A DNA stretch of 64,000 nucleotides from assembly GCF_022829465.1 (NCBI RefSeq), contig NZ_JAKSXZ010000135.1:1-64000 (forward strand), given 5' to 3'. Position 1 is the first letter of the stretch. Each line of letters begins with the position of its first letter. Positions 18,892-28,111 of the stretch are shown here, one piece after another. A program made the position numbers and the translations under genes. Below the pieces are notes generated by a model. It ran no database searches. It was not told the DNA's origin and was given only the letters and a program-made list of their open reading frames with translations. Source of the stretch: Methylobacterium sp. J-067. Its GTDB lineage: Bacteria; Pseudomonadota; Alphaproteobacteria; Rhizobiales; Beijerinckiaceae.

Positions 18892-19817
18892 CAACGCTGC
18901 ACGACACGATCCGCGCCGCCGCGCCCGGCCTTCGGGGCCGGCTGGTGGCGGGGGCGAGCCTCGCCGACCTGACGTGGTTCCGCGTCGGAGGGCCGGCGGA
19001 GGTGCTGTTCACCCCCGCCGACGAGGAAGACCTCGCCGCCCTGCTCGCCATCCTCGATCCCGCCGTGCCGGTGACGGTGATCGGCCTCGGCTCGAACCTG
19101 ATCGTGCGCGACGGCGGCATCCCCGGCGTGACCGTGCGCCTCGGCGGCAAGGCCTTCGCCACCGTCACCATCGACGGCGAGACGATCAGCGCCGGCACCG
19201 CCGTGCCCGACATGCGCCTTGCCAAGGCCGCCGCCGAGGCATCCCTCGACGGGCTCGCCTTCTATCGCGGCATCCCCGGCTCGGTGGGCGGGGCGCTGCG
19301 CATGAATGCCGGCGCCCATGGCGGCGAGACCACCGACGTGTTCGTCGAGGCGAGGGGCGTCGACCGGCAGGGCAACTTGCGCCGGTTCGACCATGCCCGG
19401 ATGGGCTTCTCCTATCGCCACTGCGCGGCACCGGAGGACGTCATCTTCACCCAGGCCCTGTTTCGGGGCCGCCCCGGCGAGCGCGAGGCCATCGAGGCTG
19501 AAATGGAGCGCGTCACCGCCGCCCGCGAGGCCGCGCAGCCGATCCGCGAGCGCACCGGCGGCTCGACCTTCGCCAACCCGGAGGGCGGCAAGGCCTGGCA
19601 ACTCGTCGATGCCGCCGGCTGCCGGGGCCTGACGCGGGGCGGGGCGCAGGTCAGCGAGATGCACTGCAACTTCCTGATCAATCGCGGCGGCGCCACCGCC
19701 GCCGACATCGAAGGCCTCGGCGAGGAGGTCCGCCGCCGCGTCCGCGAGACCAGCGGGGTCGAGCTGCGCTGGGAGATCAAGCGGATCGGTGTTGAGGCAC
19801 AATCCGTAAGTCGGTAA
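18888..19817 (+). CDS. murB: UDP-N-acetylenolpyruvoylglucosamine reductase MurB
   Basis: MurB is an FAD enzyme that reduces UDP-GlcNAc-enolpyruvate to UDP-MurNAc with NADPH. The 309-residue protein carries the type I signatures: [11 protein letters not shown], the FAD loop [34 protein letters not shown] and the catalytic-serine block [16 protein letters not shown], ending with GVELRWEI. It starts in overlap with the DUF559 gene and is followed by the AbrB-type gene after 15 bases. Confidence 0.96.
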   Translation: MTTLHDTIRAAAPGLRGRLVAGASLADLTWFRVGGPAEVLFTPADEEDLAALLAILDPAVPVTVIGLGSNLIVRDGGIPGVTVRLGGKAFATVTIDGETISAGTAVPDMRLAKAAAEASLDGLAFYRGIPGSVGGALRMNAGAHGGETTDVFVEARGVDRQGNLRRFDHARMGFSYRHCAAPEDVIFTQALFRGRPGEREAIEAEMERVTAAREAAQPIRERTGGSTFANPEGGKAWQLVDAAGCRGLTRGGAQVSEMHCNFLINRGGATAADIEGLGEEVRRRVRETSGVELRWEIKRIGVEAQSVSR

Positions 19818-19832
19818 GATGTAAGTCGTTTG

Positions 19833-20075
19833 ATGCCCGTCATGCCTGCTCAGATCATGCGAACGGCGTATTCCAAGGTCTCGGTGAAGAGCCAGACTGT
19901 GCTGCCGGCCGAGGTGCGCGAGTGGCTGTCGATCGGCCCCGGCGACCGGCTCCGTTACGTGATCACGCCGGAGGGGGTGACGATCGACAAGGCTCCGGCC
20001 GAGGGGGAGGACCCCTTCGTCGCCTTCACCGAATGGGGCAGCCCGATCGATGACGAAGATTATGCCGACCTCTGA
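19833..20075 (+). CDS. AbrB/MazE-type antitoxin
   Basis: This 80-residue protein has a SpoVT/AbrB-like swapped-hairpin motif: AYSKVSVKSQTVLPAEVREWLSIGPGDRLRY and a following beta strand, with an acidic C-terminal tail (DEDYADL) typical of antitoxins that thread into the toxin. It would bind DNA and neutralise the downstream toxin. Starts at 19833 or 19842 are both possible. It overlaps the toxin gene by 26 bases. The pair is inserted between murB and ddl. Confidence 0.8.
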   Translation: MPVMPAQIMRTAYSKVSVKSQTVLPAEVREWLSIGPGDRLRYVITPEGVTIDKAPAEGEDPFVAFTEWGSPIDDEDYADL

Positions 20076-20460
20076 CCCCGGCGACCTTCCGGCCGGCACG
20101 GTGGTCGTCGTGCCGTTCCCGTATTCCGACCGGCTGGCCGAGAAGCGGCGGCCGGCCTTGATCGTCTCCGGCCCGGCGGTGGCGGCGTCGGGCTTCGTCT
20201 GGATCGCGATGATCACCAGCGCGCGGAACACGGCGCTCGCCACGGATATCCGCATCGACGATCTGCCGGCGGCCGGTCTCGCCGTCCCGTCGGTCGTCCG
20301 GCCCTTGAAGATCGCCTGCATCGAGCCCGCCCGCGTGCTGCGGTCCATCGGTGCCCTGCGGCGCGACACGGCGACAGAGGTCTATGCCCGCCTTCATGGA
20401 ATGATCGGGACGGCAGCCGACGTCCCGAACCCGTCCCCCTCTCCGGAGTCTGCCCCATGA
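20050..20460 (+). CDS. MazF/PemK-type mRNA interferase toxin
   Basis: The 136-residue protein has the MazF-like pattern: GTVVVVPFPYSDRLAEKRRPALIV at the N-terminus, a middle strand with WIAMITSA and the SVVRPLKIACIEP block. MazF proteins are small beta-barrel endoribonucleases cutting mRNA. The start overlaps the antitoxin end and the stop overlaps the ddl ATG, so toxin and D-Ala-D-Ala ligase are probably translated from one message. Specificity cannot be read from the sequence. Confidence 0.8.
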   Translation: MTKIMPTSDPGDLPAGTVVVVPFPYSDRLAEKRRPALIVSGPAVAASGFVWIAMITSARNTALATDIRIDDLPAAGLAVPSVVRPLKIACIEPARVLRSIGALRRDTATEVYARLHGMIGTAADVPNPSPSPESAP

Positions 20461-21377
20461 CCCGTCACGTCGCCGTCCTGATGGGGGGCTCGTCCTCCGA
20501 GCGCGAGGTCTCGCTGAATTCCGGCAAGGCCTGCGCCGACGCCCTCGAAGGGGAGGGGTACCGGGTCACACGGATCGATGTCGGGCCCGACGTCGCGACC
20601 GTGCTCGCCGGGCTCCGGCCGGATGTCGCCTTCAATGCCCTGCACGGGCCGGACGGCGAGGACGGCACGATCCAGGGCCTCCTGGAAATCCTGAAGATTC
20701 CCTATTCCCATTCCGGCGTCCTCGCCTCGGCGCTCGCCATGGACAAGGAGCGCGCCAAGGTCGTCATGCGCGCGGCCGGCGTCGACGTGCCCGGCGGCCG
20801 AGTCGTTAACCGCATGGAGGCCGCCCACGAGCACGTCCTGCCTCCGCCTTATGTGATCAAGCCGGTGTCGGAAGGCTCGTCCATGGGGGTGATCATCGTG
20901 CGCGACGGGCGCTCGCACCCGCCCCAGATCCTCGCCTCCGACGAGTGGCGCTTCGGCGACCAAGTCCTTGCGGAACCTTACATTGCCGGCCGCGAGCTGA
21001 CCTGCGGGGTGATGGGCGACAAGCCCCTCGGCGTCATCGAAGTGAAGGCCGCCACCGAGTGGTACGATTATGACGCCAAGTACGCGCCGGGGGGTTCGAT
21101 CCATGTCCTCCCGGCAGAACTTAAACCAAATGTTTACCAGCGCGTCCAAGAGTTGGCGTTAACGGCGCATCAAGCGCTGGGCTGTCGGGGCGTCAGCCGT
21201 GCCGACCTTCGCTACGACGACACGCCGGGGGGAACCGGCGCGCTGGTCGTGTTGGAGGTCAACACGCAACCCGGCATGACCCAGACGAGCCTTGTGCCGG
21301 ATATGGCGGCCCATGCGGGCCTGAGTTTCGGTGAGCTCGTCCGATGGATGGTGGAGGACGCTTCCCTGAATCGCTGA
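20457..21377 (+). CDS. ddl: D-alanine--D-alanine ligase
   Basis: Ddl makes the D-Ala-D-Ala dipeptide used by MurF. The 306-residue ATP-grasp enzyme starts with VAVLMGGSSSEREVSLNSG and has ALHGPDGEDGTIQG, YVIKPVSEGSSMGV and the C-terminal VLEVNTQPGMTQTSLVPD metal-binding block. Size is typical of DdlB. It overlaps the toxin gene upstream and the ftsQ start downstream (34 bases). TTAA-containing motifs occur near 21122 and 21161 inside the gene and could contribute to an ftsQ promoter. Confidence 0.96.
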   Translation: MTRHVAVLMGGSSSEREVSLNSGKACADALEGEGYRVTRIDVGPDVATVLAGLRPDVAFNALHGPDGEDGTIQGLLEILKIPYSHSGVLASALAMDKERAKVVMRAAGVDVPGGRVVNRMEAAHEHVLPPPYVIKPVSEGSSMGVIIVRDGRSHPPQILASDEWRFGDQVLAEPYIAGRELTCGVMGDKPLGVIEVKAATEWYDYDAKYAPGGSIHVLPAELKPNVYQRVQELALTAHQALGCRGVSRADLRYDDTPGGTGALVVLEVNTQPGMTQTSLVPDMAAHAGLSFGELVRWMVEDASLNR

Positions 21378-22306
21378 CCCCGGGTCCTGCCCGGGCTGCG
21401 GGCACCCCTGCGCGGTTCGCGGGAAGCCCGCTCCTGCGATTCGCTTCGCGCTTTCCCTCCCGCGCCCTCTCGGTGCGGCGGGTGCGCGGTGGCCAGTCCA
21501 TGGCCGACCGGCTGCCCCGGGGCGCGGGCGTCGTCGCCGTCTCCGTCTCCCTCGCCGCCGTGTCGCTGGCCGGCTTCGTCGCCAGCGGCCGCTACGATTC
21601 CTTCGTCATCGAGCAGGGGCGCCCCCTCGACGTGGCGGCCCGCATCCTCGGCTTCGGGGTGAAGCGGGTGACGATCACCGGCATCTCCCGGATGTACGAG
21701 CGCGAGGTCCTGGCCGCCGCCGGGATCGACTGGCGCTCCTCCGTGCCCTTCCTCGACGTGAACGAGGCGCGCGAGCGGCTCCTGCGGGTGCCGCTGATCG
21801 CCCAGGCCTCGGTGCGCAAGATCTACCCGAACGACATCGCCATCACCCAGGTCGAGCGGGAGCCCGCCGCCCTGTGGCAGAAGGACGGCGTCATCAACGT
21901 CATCGCGGCCGACGGCACGGTGATCGACGCCATGCGCGACGACCGCTACGCCAGCCTGCCGTTGGTGGTGGGCGAGAATGCCAACGCGAAGCTGCCGGAA
22001 TACCTCGCGCTGGTGTCCGCCGCCGGCCCGCTGGCCGACCGGATCAAGGCCGGCACCTATGTCTCTGGCCGCCGCTGGACCCTGAAGCTCGACGGCGTCG
22101 ACGTGCGCCTGCCCGAGGACGATCCGGCCGGGGCGCTGGCCCGCCTCGTGAAGCTCGAACGCAACGAGCGGCTTCTGGAGAAGGACATCATCGCCGTCGA
22201 CCTGCGCATGGCCGACCGGGTGGTGGTGCGCCTCACCGAGGAAGCCGCCGCCGCCCGCGCCGAGACGCAGCAGCAGAACAAGAAGAAGCCGGGGGCGCCC
22301 ACATGA
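21344..22306 (+). CDS. ftsQ: Cell division protein FtsQ
   Basis: FtsQ is a bitopic divisome protein linking early and late division proteins. The 320-residue product has a basic cytoplasmic N-terminus, a membrane segment (about 59-77), a POTRA domain (about 100-170, VKRVTITGISRMYEREVLAAAG) and a FtsQ beta domain with QVEREPAALW and a C-terminal strand around VRLTEE. The tail is Gln/Lys-rich. The ATG at 21344 overlaps ddl by 34 bases; a start at 21500 would give a shorter cytoplasmic tail. Confidence 0.92.
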   Translation: MDGGGRFPESLTPGPARAAGTPARFAGSPLLRFASRFPSRALSVRRVRGGQSMADRLPRGAGVVAVSVSLAAVSLAGFVASGRYDSFVIEQGRPLDVAARILGFGVKRVTITGISRMYEREVLAAAGIDWRSSVPFLDVNEARERLLRVPLIAQASVRKIYPNDIAITQVEREPAALWQKDGVINVIAADGTVIDAMRDDRYASLPLVVGENANAKLPEYLALVSAAGPLADRIKAGTYVSGRRWTLKLDGVDVRLPEDDPAGALARLVKLERNERLLEKDIIAVDLRMADRVVVRLTEEAAAARAETQQQNKKKPGAPT

Positions 22307-22365
22307 GCCCCCGCCTCGCGCCCGCCTTCTCCCTCCGTCCCGCCTTTCGCGTCCGGTAGCGTTTC

Positions 22366-23691
22366 ATGCACAGCCAACACGGCCTTACGCCGCGTCTGAA
22401 GCCGCTCTCGGCCCGCCGTTCGACGATCCTCTCGGTCCTCGACATCGGCACGAGCAAGGTGGTCTGCCTGATCGCGGAGCTTCAGCCCGCCGAGGCGCTC
22501 TCGACGCTGCGCGGACGGACCCACCTCGCGCGGATCATCGGCATCGGCCACCAGCGCTCCCTCGGCCTGAAGGGCGGCGCCATCGTCGATCTGGAGGCGG
22601 CCGAGGGCTCGATCCGTCAGGCGGTGCACGCCGCCGAGCGGATGGCCAAGGTCGAGGTCCAGTCGGTCATCGTGAACATGTCCGGCGGGCGCCTCGCCTC
22701 GCAGCATTTCCAGGCGCGGGTGAACGTGCGCTCCGGCAGCGTCACAGGCTCGGACGTGGAGCGCGTGCTGGAGACGGCGAGCGCCCACGGCGTCAGCCCC
22801 GGCCGCGCCGTGCTCCACGCCCTTCCCACCGGCTACGCCCTGGACGGGCAGGGCGCCGTGATCGACCCCTCGGGGATGATCGGCGAGGCCCTGGGCGTCG
22901 ACCTGCACGTCGTCACCACCGAACTCGCCGCCGCGCGCAACGTGATGCTGGCCATCGAGCATTGCCATCTCGGCGTCGAGGCGGTGATCGCCACCCCCTA
23001 CGCCGCCGGCCTCTCGGCCCTCGTGGACGACGAGGCGGAGATGGGCGTCTGCGTCGTCGACATGGGCGGCGGCACGACCAGCGTCGGCGTGTTCTCCGGC
23101 GGGCACCTGGTCCATTGCGACGCGGTGGCGGTGGGCGGCCACCACGTCACGATGGACATCGCCCGGGGCCTCTCGACCCGCGTCGCGGCGGCCGAGCGGC
23201 TGAAGACCCTCTACGGCTCGGCCATCTCCTCCCCCTCCGACGAGCGCGACATGATCGCGGTCCACGGGGTCGGCGAGGAGGAGGGCGATGCCCCGGCCCA
23301 TATCCCGCGCTCGCAACTGGTGCGGATCATCAAGCCGCGCGTGGAGGAAGTGGTGGAGCTGGTCCGCGACCGGCTGCGCAACGCCGGCTTCGCCGCCCAG
23401 GCCGGGCGCCGGGTGGTGCTCACGGGCGGCGCGAGCCAGCTCGTCGGCCTGCCGGAGGTGGCCCGGCGGGTGATGCAGGGGCAGGTCCGCATCGGGCGGC
23501 CCCTCGGGATCCGTGGCCTGCCCGAGGCGGCCAAGGGTCCGGCCTTCTCGGCCGCGGTCGGCCTGCTCGTCTACCCGCAGGTCGCCCACGCCGAGTACTT
23601 CGAGCCACGCGGTCACGGCGCCTTCGCCGCGACCGGCACGGACCACCGATACCTTCCGCGGGTCGTCCGCTGGATCAGGGACAGCTTCTAA
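22366..23691 (+). CDS. ftsA: Cell division protein FtsA
   Basis: FtsA is the actin-like protein that tethers FtsZ to the membrane. The 441-residue product shows the phosphate-1 motif [14 protein letters not shown], phosphate-2 [14 protein letters not shown] and the adenosine motif [17 protein letters not shown]. The C-terminus (VVRWIRDSF) fits the amphipathic membrane-targeting helix. Between ftsQ and ftsA lies only an 18-codon frame starting in the ftsQ stop (ATGA, 22303-22359) and ending six bases before the ftsA ATG, which could couple translation. Confidence 0.95.
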   Translation: MHSQHGLTPRLKPLSARRSTILSVLDIGTSKVVCLIAELQPAEALSTLRGRTHLARIIGIGHQRSLGLKGGAIVDLEAAEGSIRQAVHAAERMAKVEVQSVIVNMSGGRLASQHFQARVNVRSGSVTGSDVERVLETASAHGVSPGRAVLHALPTGYALDGQGAVIDPSGMIGEALGVDLHVVTTELAAARNVMLAIEHCHLGVEAVIATPYAAGLSALVDDEAEMGVCVVDMGGGTTSVGVFSGGHLVHCDAVAVGGHHVTMDIARGLSTRVAAAERLKTLYGSAISSPSDERDMIAVHGVGEEEGDAPAHIPRSQLVRIIKPRVEEVVELVRDRLRNAGFAAQAGRRVVLTGGASQLVGLPEVARRVMQGQVRIGRPLGIRGLPEAAKGPAFSAAVGLLVYPQVAHAEYFEPRGHGAFAATGTDHRYLPRVVRWIRDSF

Positions 23692-23785
23692 CGGTCCGCG
23701 CCCCGCAAGGGGCGGGGAGCGACACCAAGAAAACCGGCGCCGCGAGGCGCCAAGCGACAGCGAAGTTCAGCAGAGGCTCGACACC

Positions 23786-25552
23786 ATGGCCATCTCCCTC
23801 CAGGCGCCGGACATCCGGGAACTCAAGCCCCGCATCACCGTGTTCGGCGTCGGCGGCGCCGGCGGCAACGCGGTCAACAACATGATCGAGTCCGGCCTGC
23901 TGGGCTGCGAGTTCGTGGTGGCCAACACCGATGCCCAGGCGCTCACCTCCTCGAAGGCCGAGCGGGTCATCCAGATGGGCCTCAACGTCACGCAGGGTCT
24001 TGGCGCCGGCTCGCACCCGGAAGTCGGCTCGGCGGCCGCCGACGAGGTGATCGACGAGATCCGTGACCAGCTCTCGGGCGCCCACATGTGCTTCATCACC
24101 GCCGGCATGGGCGGCGGCACCGGCACCGGCGCGGCCCCGGTCATCGCCCGCGCCGCCCGCGACATGGGTATCCTCACCGTCGGCGTCGTGACGAAGCCGT
24201 TCCAGTTCGAGGGCGTCCGCCGGATGCGCACGGCCGAGGCCGGCATCCAGGAGCTGCAGGCGGCGGTCGACACCCTGATCGTCATCCCGAACCAGAACCT
24301 GTTCCGGGTCGCCAACGAGAAGACCACCTTCGCCGACGCCTTCGCGATGGCCGACCAGGTGCTCTACTCGGGCGTGGCCTGCATCACCGACCTGATGGTC
24401 AAGGAAGGCCTCATCAACCTCGACTTCGCCGACGTGCGCGCGATCATGCGCGGCATGGGCAAGGCGATGATGGGCACCGGCGAGGCCTCCGGCGAGAAGC
24501 GCGCCAACCGCGCCGCCGAAGCCGCCATCGCCAACCCGCTCCTCGACGACGTGTCGATGAAGGGCGCGCGCGGCCTGCTGATCTCGATCACCGGCGGCTC
24601 CGACCTCACCCTCTACGAGCTGGACGAGGCCGCCACCCGCATCCGCGAGGAGGTCGATCAGGACGCCAACATCATCCTGGGCGCCACCTTCGACGAGAGC
24701 CTCGACGGCATCATCCGCGTGTCCGTGGTCGCCACCGGCATCGAGCACGCCCTGATCTCCGCGAACTCGCCGAACAACCCGGCCGTCGCCGAGACCGAGC
24801 AGCGCATCGCCGAAGTGGCCGAGCGCCTGCGCGCCGAGGCCCGTGCCCGCGCCTCCTCGCCGGTGCCGAGCATCCGCACGGACAGCGTCGCCTCCGCCCT
24901 GAACCCGGCCCCCGTCCAGGCGCACGTCGCCCCCGCCGCCCCCGCCCCGGTCGCGCCCCCCCTCGAGCAGCGCCTCGACATCCGCCCGGAACCGGCCCCG
25001 GTGACGACCCGCGACGACGTGCTGCTCGCCCCCGTGCAGCCGCGCGCCGCCGCCCCGTTCGTGCCGGCGCCCGTCGCGCCCCAGCCCGAGCCGGCCCCGC
25101 AGCACCATGCCGGCCCGTTCGTGCCGCCGCGCCCCGCCGCGCCGGTCTCGAACCCGGCCCTCGCCCGCGCCCCGCGCATGCCGCAGATCCACGAGCTGCC
25201 CCCGATCGCCCAGAACCAGCTGATGGCGAGCCGGGCCGCCGAGGACTCGGCGCCGGAATCCAAGCGGACGTCGCTGCTGCGCCGCCTCGCCACCGTCGGC
25301 TTCGGCGGACGCCGTGAGGACGAGGTCGCCCCGGCCCAGCGCACCGCCGCGATACCGCCGGCTCCCCCGGCCCCGGCCGCCTACCAGCCGCCGATGCCCC
25401 CGGCCCCCCGCGCTCCGGTGCCCCCGGCCCCGCAGTACCGTCCGGCCCAGGGCAACCTGGACGGCCAGGGCCGCGCCATGCCGCAGCAGCCCCGGATGAT
25501 GGACGACGACCAGCTCGAGATCCCGGCCTTCCTCCGCCGCCAGGCGAACTGA
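23786..25552 (+). CDS. ftsZ: Cell division protein FtsZ with long Pro/Ala-rich linker
   Basis: FtsZ is the tubulin-like GTPase forming the Z ring. The 588-residue product has a core GTPase domain (about 15-330) with [13 protein letters not shown], the tubulin signature [10 protein letters not shown] (about 110-119) and FADVRAIM. A linker of some 240 residues rich in Pro, Ala and Gln follows, and the protein ends with the conserved peptide [14 protein letters not shown] that binds FtsA. E. coli FtsZ is about 383 residues, so the linker is exceptionally long even by alphaproteobacterial standards. The ATG at 23786 has AGAGG 10 bases upstream. Confidence 0.96.
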   Translation: MAISLQAPDIRELKPRITVFGVGGAGGNAVNNMIESGLLGCEFVVANTDAQALTSSKAERVIQMGLNVTQGLGAGSHPEVGSAAADEVIDEIRDQLSGAHMCFITAGMGGGTGTGAAPVIARAARDMGILTVGVVTKPFQFEGVRRMRTAEAGIQELQAAVDTLIVIPNQNLFRVANEKTTFADAFAMADQVLYSGVACITDLMVKEGLINLDFADVRAIMRGMGKAMMGTGEASGEKRANRAAEAAIANPLLDDVSMKGARGLLISITGGSDLTLYELDEAATRIREEVDQDANIILGATFDESLDGIIRVSVVATGIEHALISANSPNNPAVAETEQRIAEVAERLRAEARARASSPVPSIRTDSVASALNPAPVQAHVAPAAPAPVAPPLEQRLDIRPEPAPVTTRDDVLLAPVQPRAAAPFVPAPVAPQPEPAPQHHAGPFVPPRPAAPVSNPALARAPRMPQIHELPPIAQNQLMASRAAEDSAPESKRTSLLRRLATVGFGGRREDEVAPAQRTAAIPPAPPAPAAYQPPMPPAPRAPVPPAPQYRPAQGNLDGQGRAMPQQPRMMDDDQLEIPAFLRRQAN

Positions 25553-25943
25553 TCGCCACTCGAACCGGCACCATTCAACCTCACGTTGTGTAGTCCTCCG
25601 GGATTGCACGACGTGGGGTCTCGTCGTATCTGTGTTCTGCCTGTGCATATGATGCATCGGCGCCACAGATCGGCCACGGATCCGCCGCGCGTTAACCAAT
25701 TTTTAAGGCATTGAACGCGTTGCGCTTTCTTCGGATGGCGATCCGGTCCAGCTTGTAACAAGCGGTAAGAATCCGTGATTTGGCTGGCCTGCGGAGCGCG
25801 GCTATAGCTAATCCGGTAAGAACGAGTGTGCCGCGGGGATACAACCTGTCAGCGGTATAGGGGCATCAAGCAGCGGACGAATCGAGGCGCACGCCACACC
25901 CGAACGGGGATGGCGAAGCGGGATTGCGGCCGAGGGCTCAGGA
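25553..25943. other. Intergenic regulatory region between ftsZ and lpxC
   Basis: These 391 bases contain no credible ORF. They are AT-richer than the genes, hold a perfect CtrA box (25692-25706) and two GANTC sites (GAATC near 25770 and 25880), the target of the CcrM cell-cycle methyltransferase. A small inverted repeat (ACGAC/GTCGT near 25608-25627) lacks a U-tract. This is most likely the lpxC promoter region. Confidence 0.6.
25692..25706. promoter_or_regulatory. CtrA box TTAA-N7-TTAA upstream of lpxC
   Basis: TTAACCAATTTTTAA matches the CtrA consensus exactly. It lies 140 bases downstream of the ftsZ stop and about 240 bases upstream of lpxC. With nearby GANTC sites this suggests cell-cycle-timed transcription of envelope genes. 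Binding is inferred, not shown. Confidence 0.6.
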
Positions 25944-26888
25944 ATGCGAACGAATAATCAGACCACCCTCAAGGCGGCAGCCACGCTCTCCGGCGTCGGC
26001 GTCCACTCCGGGAACCCCGCCGCGATCACGATCCGGCCCGCCCCCGCCAACCATGGCATCGCTTTCCTCCGCACCGGCACTCCCCTCGGCAACGACCGCC
26101 TCATCAAGGCCCACCACGCCCTCGTTTCCGCCACCGAACTCTGCACCGTCATCGGTGACGTCGAGACCGGGGCCGTCGCCACCATCGAACACCTGATGTC
26201 CGCCCTCTTCGGATTGGGCGTCGACAACGCCCTGATCGAGATCGACGGGCCCGAGCTTCCCATCCTCGACGGTTCCGCCAAGCTCTTCGTGGAGGCCATC
26301 GACGCCGTCGGCCTCGCCTCCTGCGGCGCCCCCAAGCGCTGGCTGAAGGTCCTGCGCCCGGTACGCATCGAGGTGGACCGCGCCTTCGCCGAGCTGCGCC
26401 CGATCGACCGAGGCTTCCGCCTCGACGTCGAGATCGATTTCGACAACCCGGTGATCGGTCGCTCGCGCAAGGCCATGGACCTGTCGCCGGCGACCTATCG
26501 TCGTGAGGTCGCGGAGGCCCGCACCTTCGGCATGATGAAGGACGTGGAGCGCTACTGGAAGGCGGGCTTCGCGCTGGGCGCCTCCCTGGAGAACACCGTC
26601 GCGGTGGGCGAGAACGGCGTCGTGAACCCCGAGGGGCTTCGCTTCCCCGACGAGTTCGTCCGTCACAAGATCCTCGACGCGGTGGGCGACCTCGCCCTCG
26701 CCGGCCTGCCGATCCAGGGGGCCTACCGCTCCTATTGCGGCGGCCATCGCATGAATGTCGGCGTTTTGTCCGCCCTGTTCTCGGACCGCGCCAACTACGC
26801 CATCGTCGAGGCCGCCGGCACCCGCCAGGGCACCCTCGTCGATCTCGGCGCGAGCCTCGGGCTCGCCGCTTTCGCCGCCGACGTCTGA
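25944..26888 (+). CDS. lpxC: UDP-3-O-acyl-N-acetylglucosamine deacetylase LpxC
   Basis: LpxC is the zinc enzyme for the committed step of lipid A synthesis. The 314-residue protein has zinc ligands His83 (EHLMSAL), His241 and Asp245 (HKILDAVGD), and the catalytic His268 (CGGHRMN). The N-terminal TLSGVGVHSG block is also typical. It follows ftsZ as in many bacteria but behind a 391-base regulatory region, so it is probably transcribed independently. Confidence 0.96.
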   Translation: MRTNNQTTLKAAATLSGVGVHSGNPAAITIRPAPANHGIAFLRTGTPLGNDRLIKAHHALVSATELCTVIGDVETGAVATIEHLMSALFGLGVDNALIEIDGPELPILDGSAKLFVEAIDAVGLASCGAPKRWLKVLRPVRIEVDRAFAELRPIDRGFRLDVEIDFDNPVIGRSRKAMDLSPATYRREVAEARTFGMMKDVERYWKAGFALGASLENTVAVGENGVVNPEGLRFPDEFVRHKILDAVGDLALAGLPIQGAYRSYCGGHRMNVGVLSALFSDRANYAIVEAAGTRQGTLVDLGASLGLAAFAADV

Positions 26889-26998
26889 GGCGGGCGGGCC
26901 GGGCCGCCCTGGGGGGCTGTGTCCGGCGCACCACACTGCGCAACCGATGCGGGCCGCCTCACCATCGCCGCTTTCGCGCCCGAATCGAAGGTCACGGT

Positions 26999-27013
26999 TT
27001 AACCGCCCGTAAA
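26999..27013. promoter_or_regulatory. Near-consensus CtrA site upstream of bamD
   Basis: TTAA-CCGCCCG-TAAA has one mismatch to TTAA-N7-TTAA. It lies about 90 bases upstream of the bamD ATG, with a GAATC (GANTC) site about 17 bases further upstream. It is a plausible but weaker CtrA site. Confidence 0.4.
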
Positions 27014-27103
27014 TGGCGGGGCCGGTTCCTCGGAGCCGGAGACCACCAGCGGGTTGGCATCCCGGCGGCGAGAACCGCTCCGGGTGGGGGAAAGAGCGCG
27101 AGA

Positions 27104-27985
27104 ATGCCTGTCACCATTCGTCATCGCGGCCTCACGGCCCTGGCGGCTCCGCTCGTGGCCGTGCTGGGCCTGGGCCTCGGCGGCTGCGACTTCGATCCCA
27201 CCGGGATCTTCGCCGAAAAGTACAAGCCCGAGGTCGTGGCGGATGTCCCCGCCGACAAGCTCTACAGCGAGGGCTTGGCGAAGATGGAGGACAGCGACTA
27301 CGAGGGCGCCGTCAAGAAGTTCGACAGCCTCGACAAGACGTACCAGTATTCCGACTGGTCGCGGAAGGCGCTGTTGATGACGGCCTACGCGAATTACGAA
27401 GGCCAGAAGTACGACGACGCGATCAACGCCTCGAAGCTGTACCTGCAGCGTCACCCGTCCAGCAAGGATGCGGCCTACGCGCAGTACCTGATCGCGATGT
27501 CGAACTATAAGCAGATCCCGGACGTGACCCGCGACCAGGACCGCTCGGAGAAGGCGCTCGTCGCCCTTCAGGAACTCGTCCAGCGCTACCCGACTTCGGA
27601 ATACGCCACGGACGCCAAGGCCAAGATCCAGATCACCCGCGACCAGCTCGCTGGCAAGGAGATGGATATCGGCCGCTACTACCTGGAGAAGCGCAACTTC
27701 CCGGCGGCGATCAACCGCTTCCGCGACGTGGTCTCCAAGTACCAGACCACCCGCCACGCCGAGGAGGCGCTGGAGCGCCTGACCGAGGCCTACTGGGCGC
27801 TGGGCATCCCGCAGGAGGCGCAGAACGCCGCCGCCGTGCTGGGCCACAACTTCCCCGATTCGCCCTGGTACAAGGACGCGCACGCCCTGCTGGCCAGCAA
27901 CGGCCTGGAGCCGCGCGAGGAGAAGTCCTCCTTCCTCTCGAAGGCGTTCCGCTCGATCACCGGGCGCACCGCCTCGGCCGAGTAA
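27104..27985 (+). CDS. bamD: Outer membrane assembly lipoprotein BamD
   Basis: BamD (ComL/YfiO) is the essential lipoprotein partner of BamA in outer-membrane protein insertion. The 293-residue product has a signal peptide with lipobox LGLGGC, placing the lipidated Cys at 28, then TPR-like repeats (for example YSEGLAKMEDSDYEGAVKKF and similar 34-residue units). The ATG at 27104 is chosen because it gives a clean signal peptide; the open frame upstream overlaps lpxC. A strong terminator follows. Confidence 0.94.
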   Translation: MPVTIRHRGLTALAAPLVAVLGLGLGGCDFDPTGIFAEKYKPEVVADVPADKLYSEGLAKMEDSDYEGAVKKFDSLDKTYQYSDWSRKALLMTAYANYEGQKYDDAINASKLYLQRHPSSKDAAYAQYLIAMSNYKQIPDVTRDQDRSEKALVALQELVQRYPTSEYATDAKAKIQITRDQLAGKEMDIGRYYLEKRNFPAAINRFRDVVSKYQTTRHAEEALERLTEAYWALGIPQEAQNAAAVLGHNFPDSPWYKDAHALLASNGLEPREEKSSFLSKAFRSITGRTASAE

Positions 27986-28008
27986 GGCCCCGCACAGGAT
28001 TGTTTGCG

Positions 28009-28038
28009 AAGGCCCGGAGTCTCGGCTCCGGGCCTTTT
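28009..28038 (+). terminator. Rho-independent terminator after bamD
   Basis: The stem AAGGCCCGGAG pairs with CTCCGGGCCTT across a six-base loop and runs into TTTT. It starts 24 bases after the bamD stop, closing that transcription unit before cobF. Confidence 0.9.
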
Positions 28039-28111
28039 GCGTTCCGGGGGCCTCGCGGGACCAAAGCGCTCCTCGCCAAGGCCGACAAGGCGGGCTAATC
28101 ACCGCGCCGGC

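Noticed and set aside
21121-21165. TTAA motifs inside ddl as a CtrA box for ftsQ
   Set aside because: The two tetramers are not at 7-base spacing (TTAA-N7-GTTT and a separate TTAA), so the match is too weak to call.
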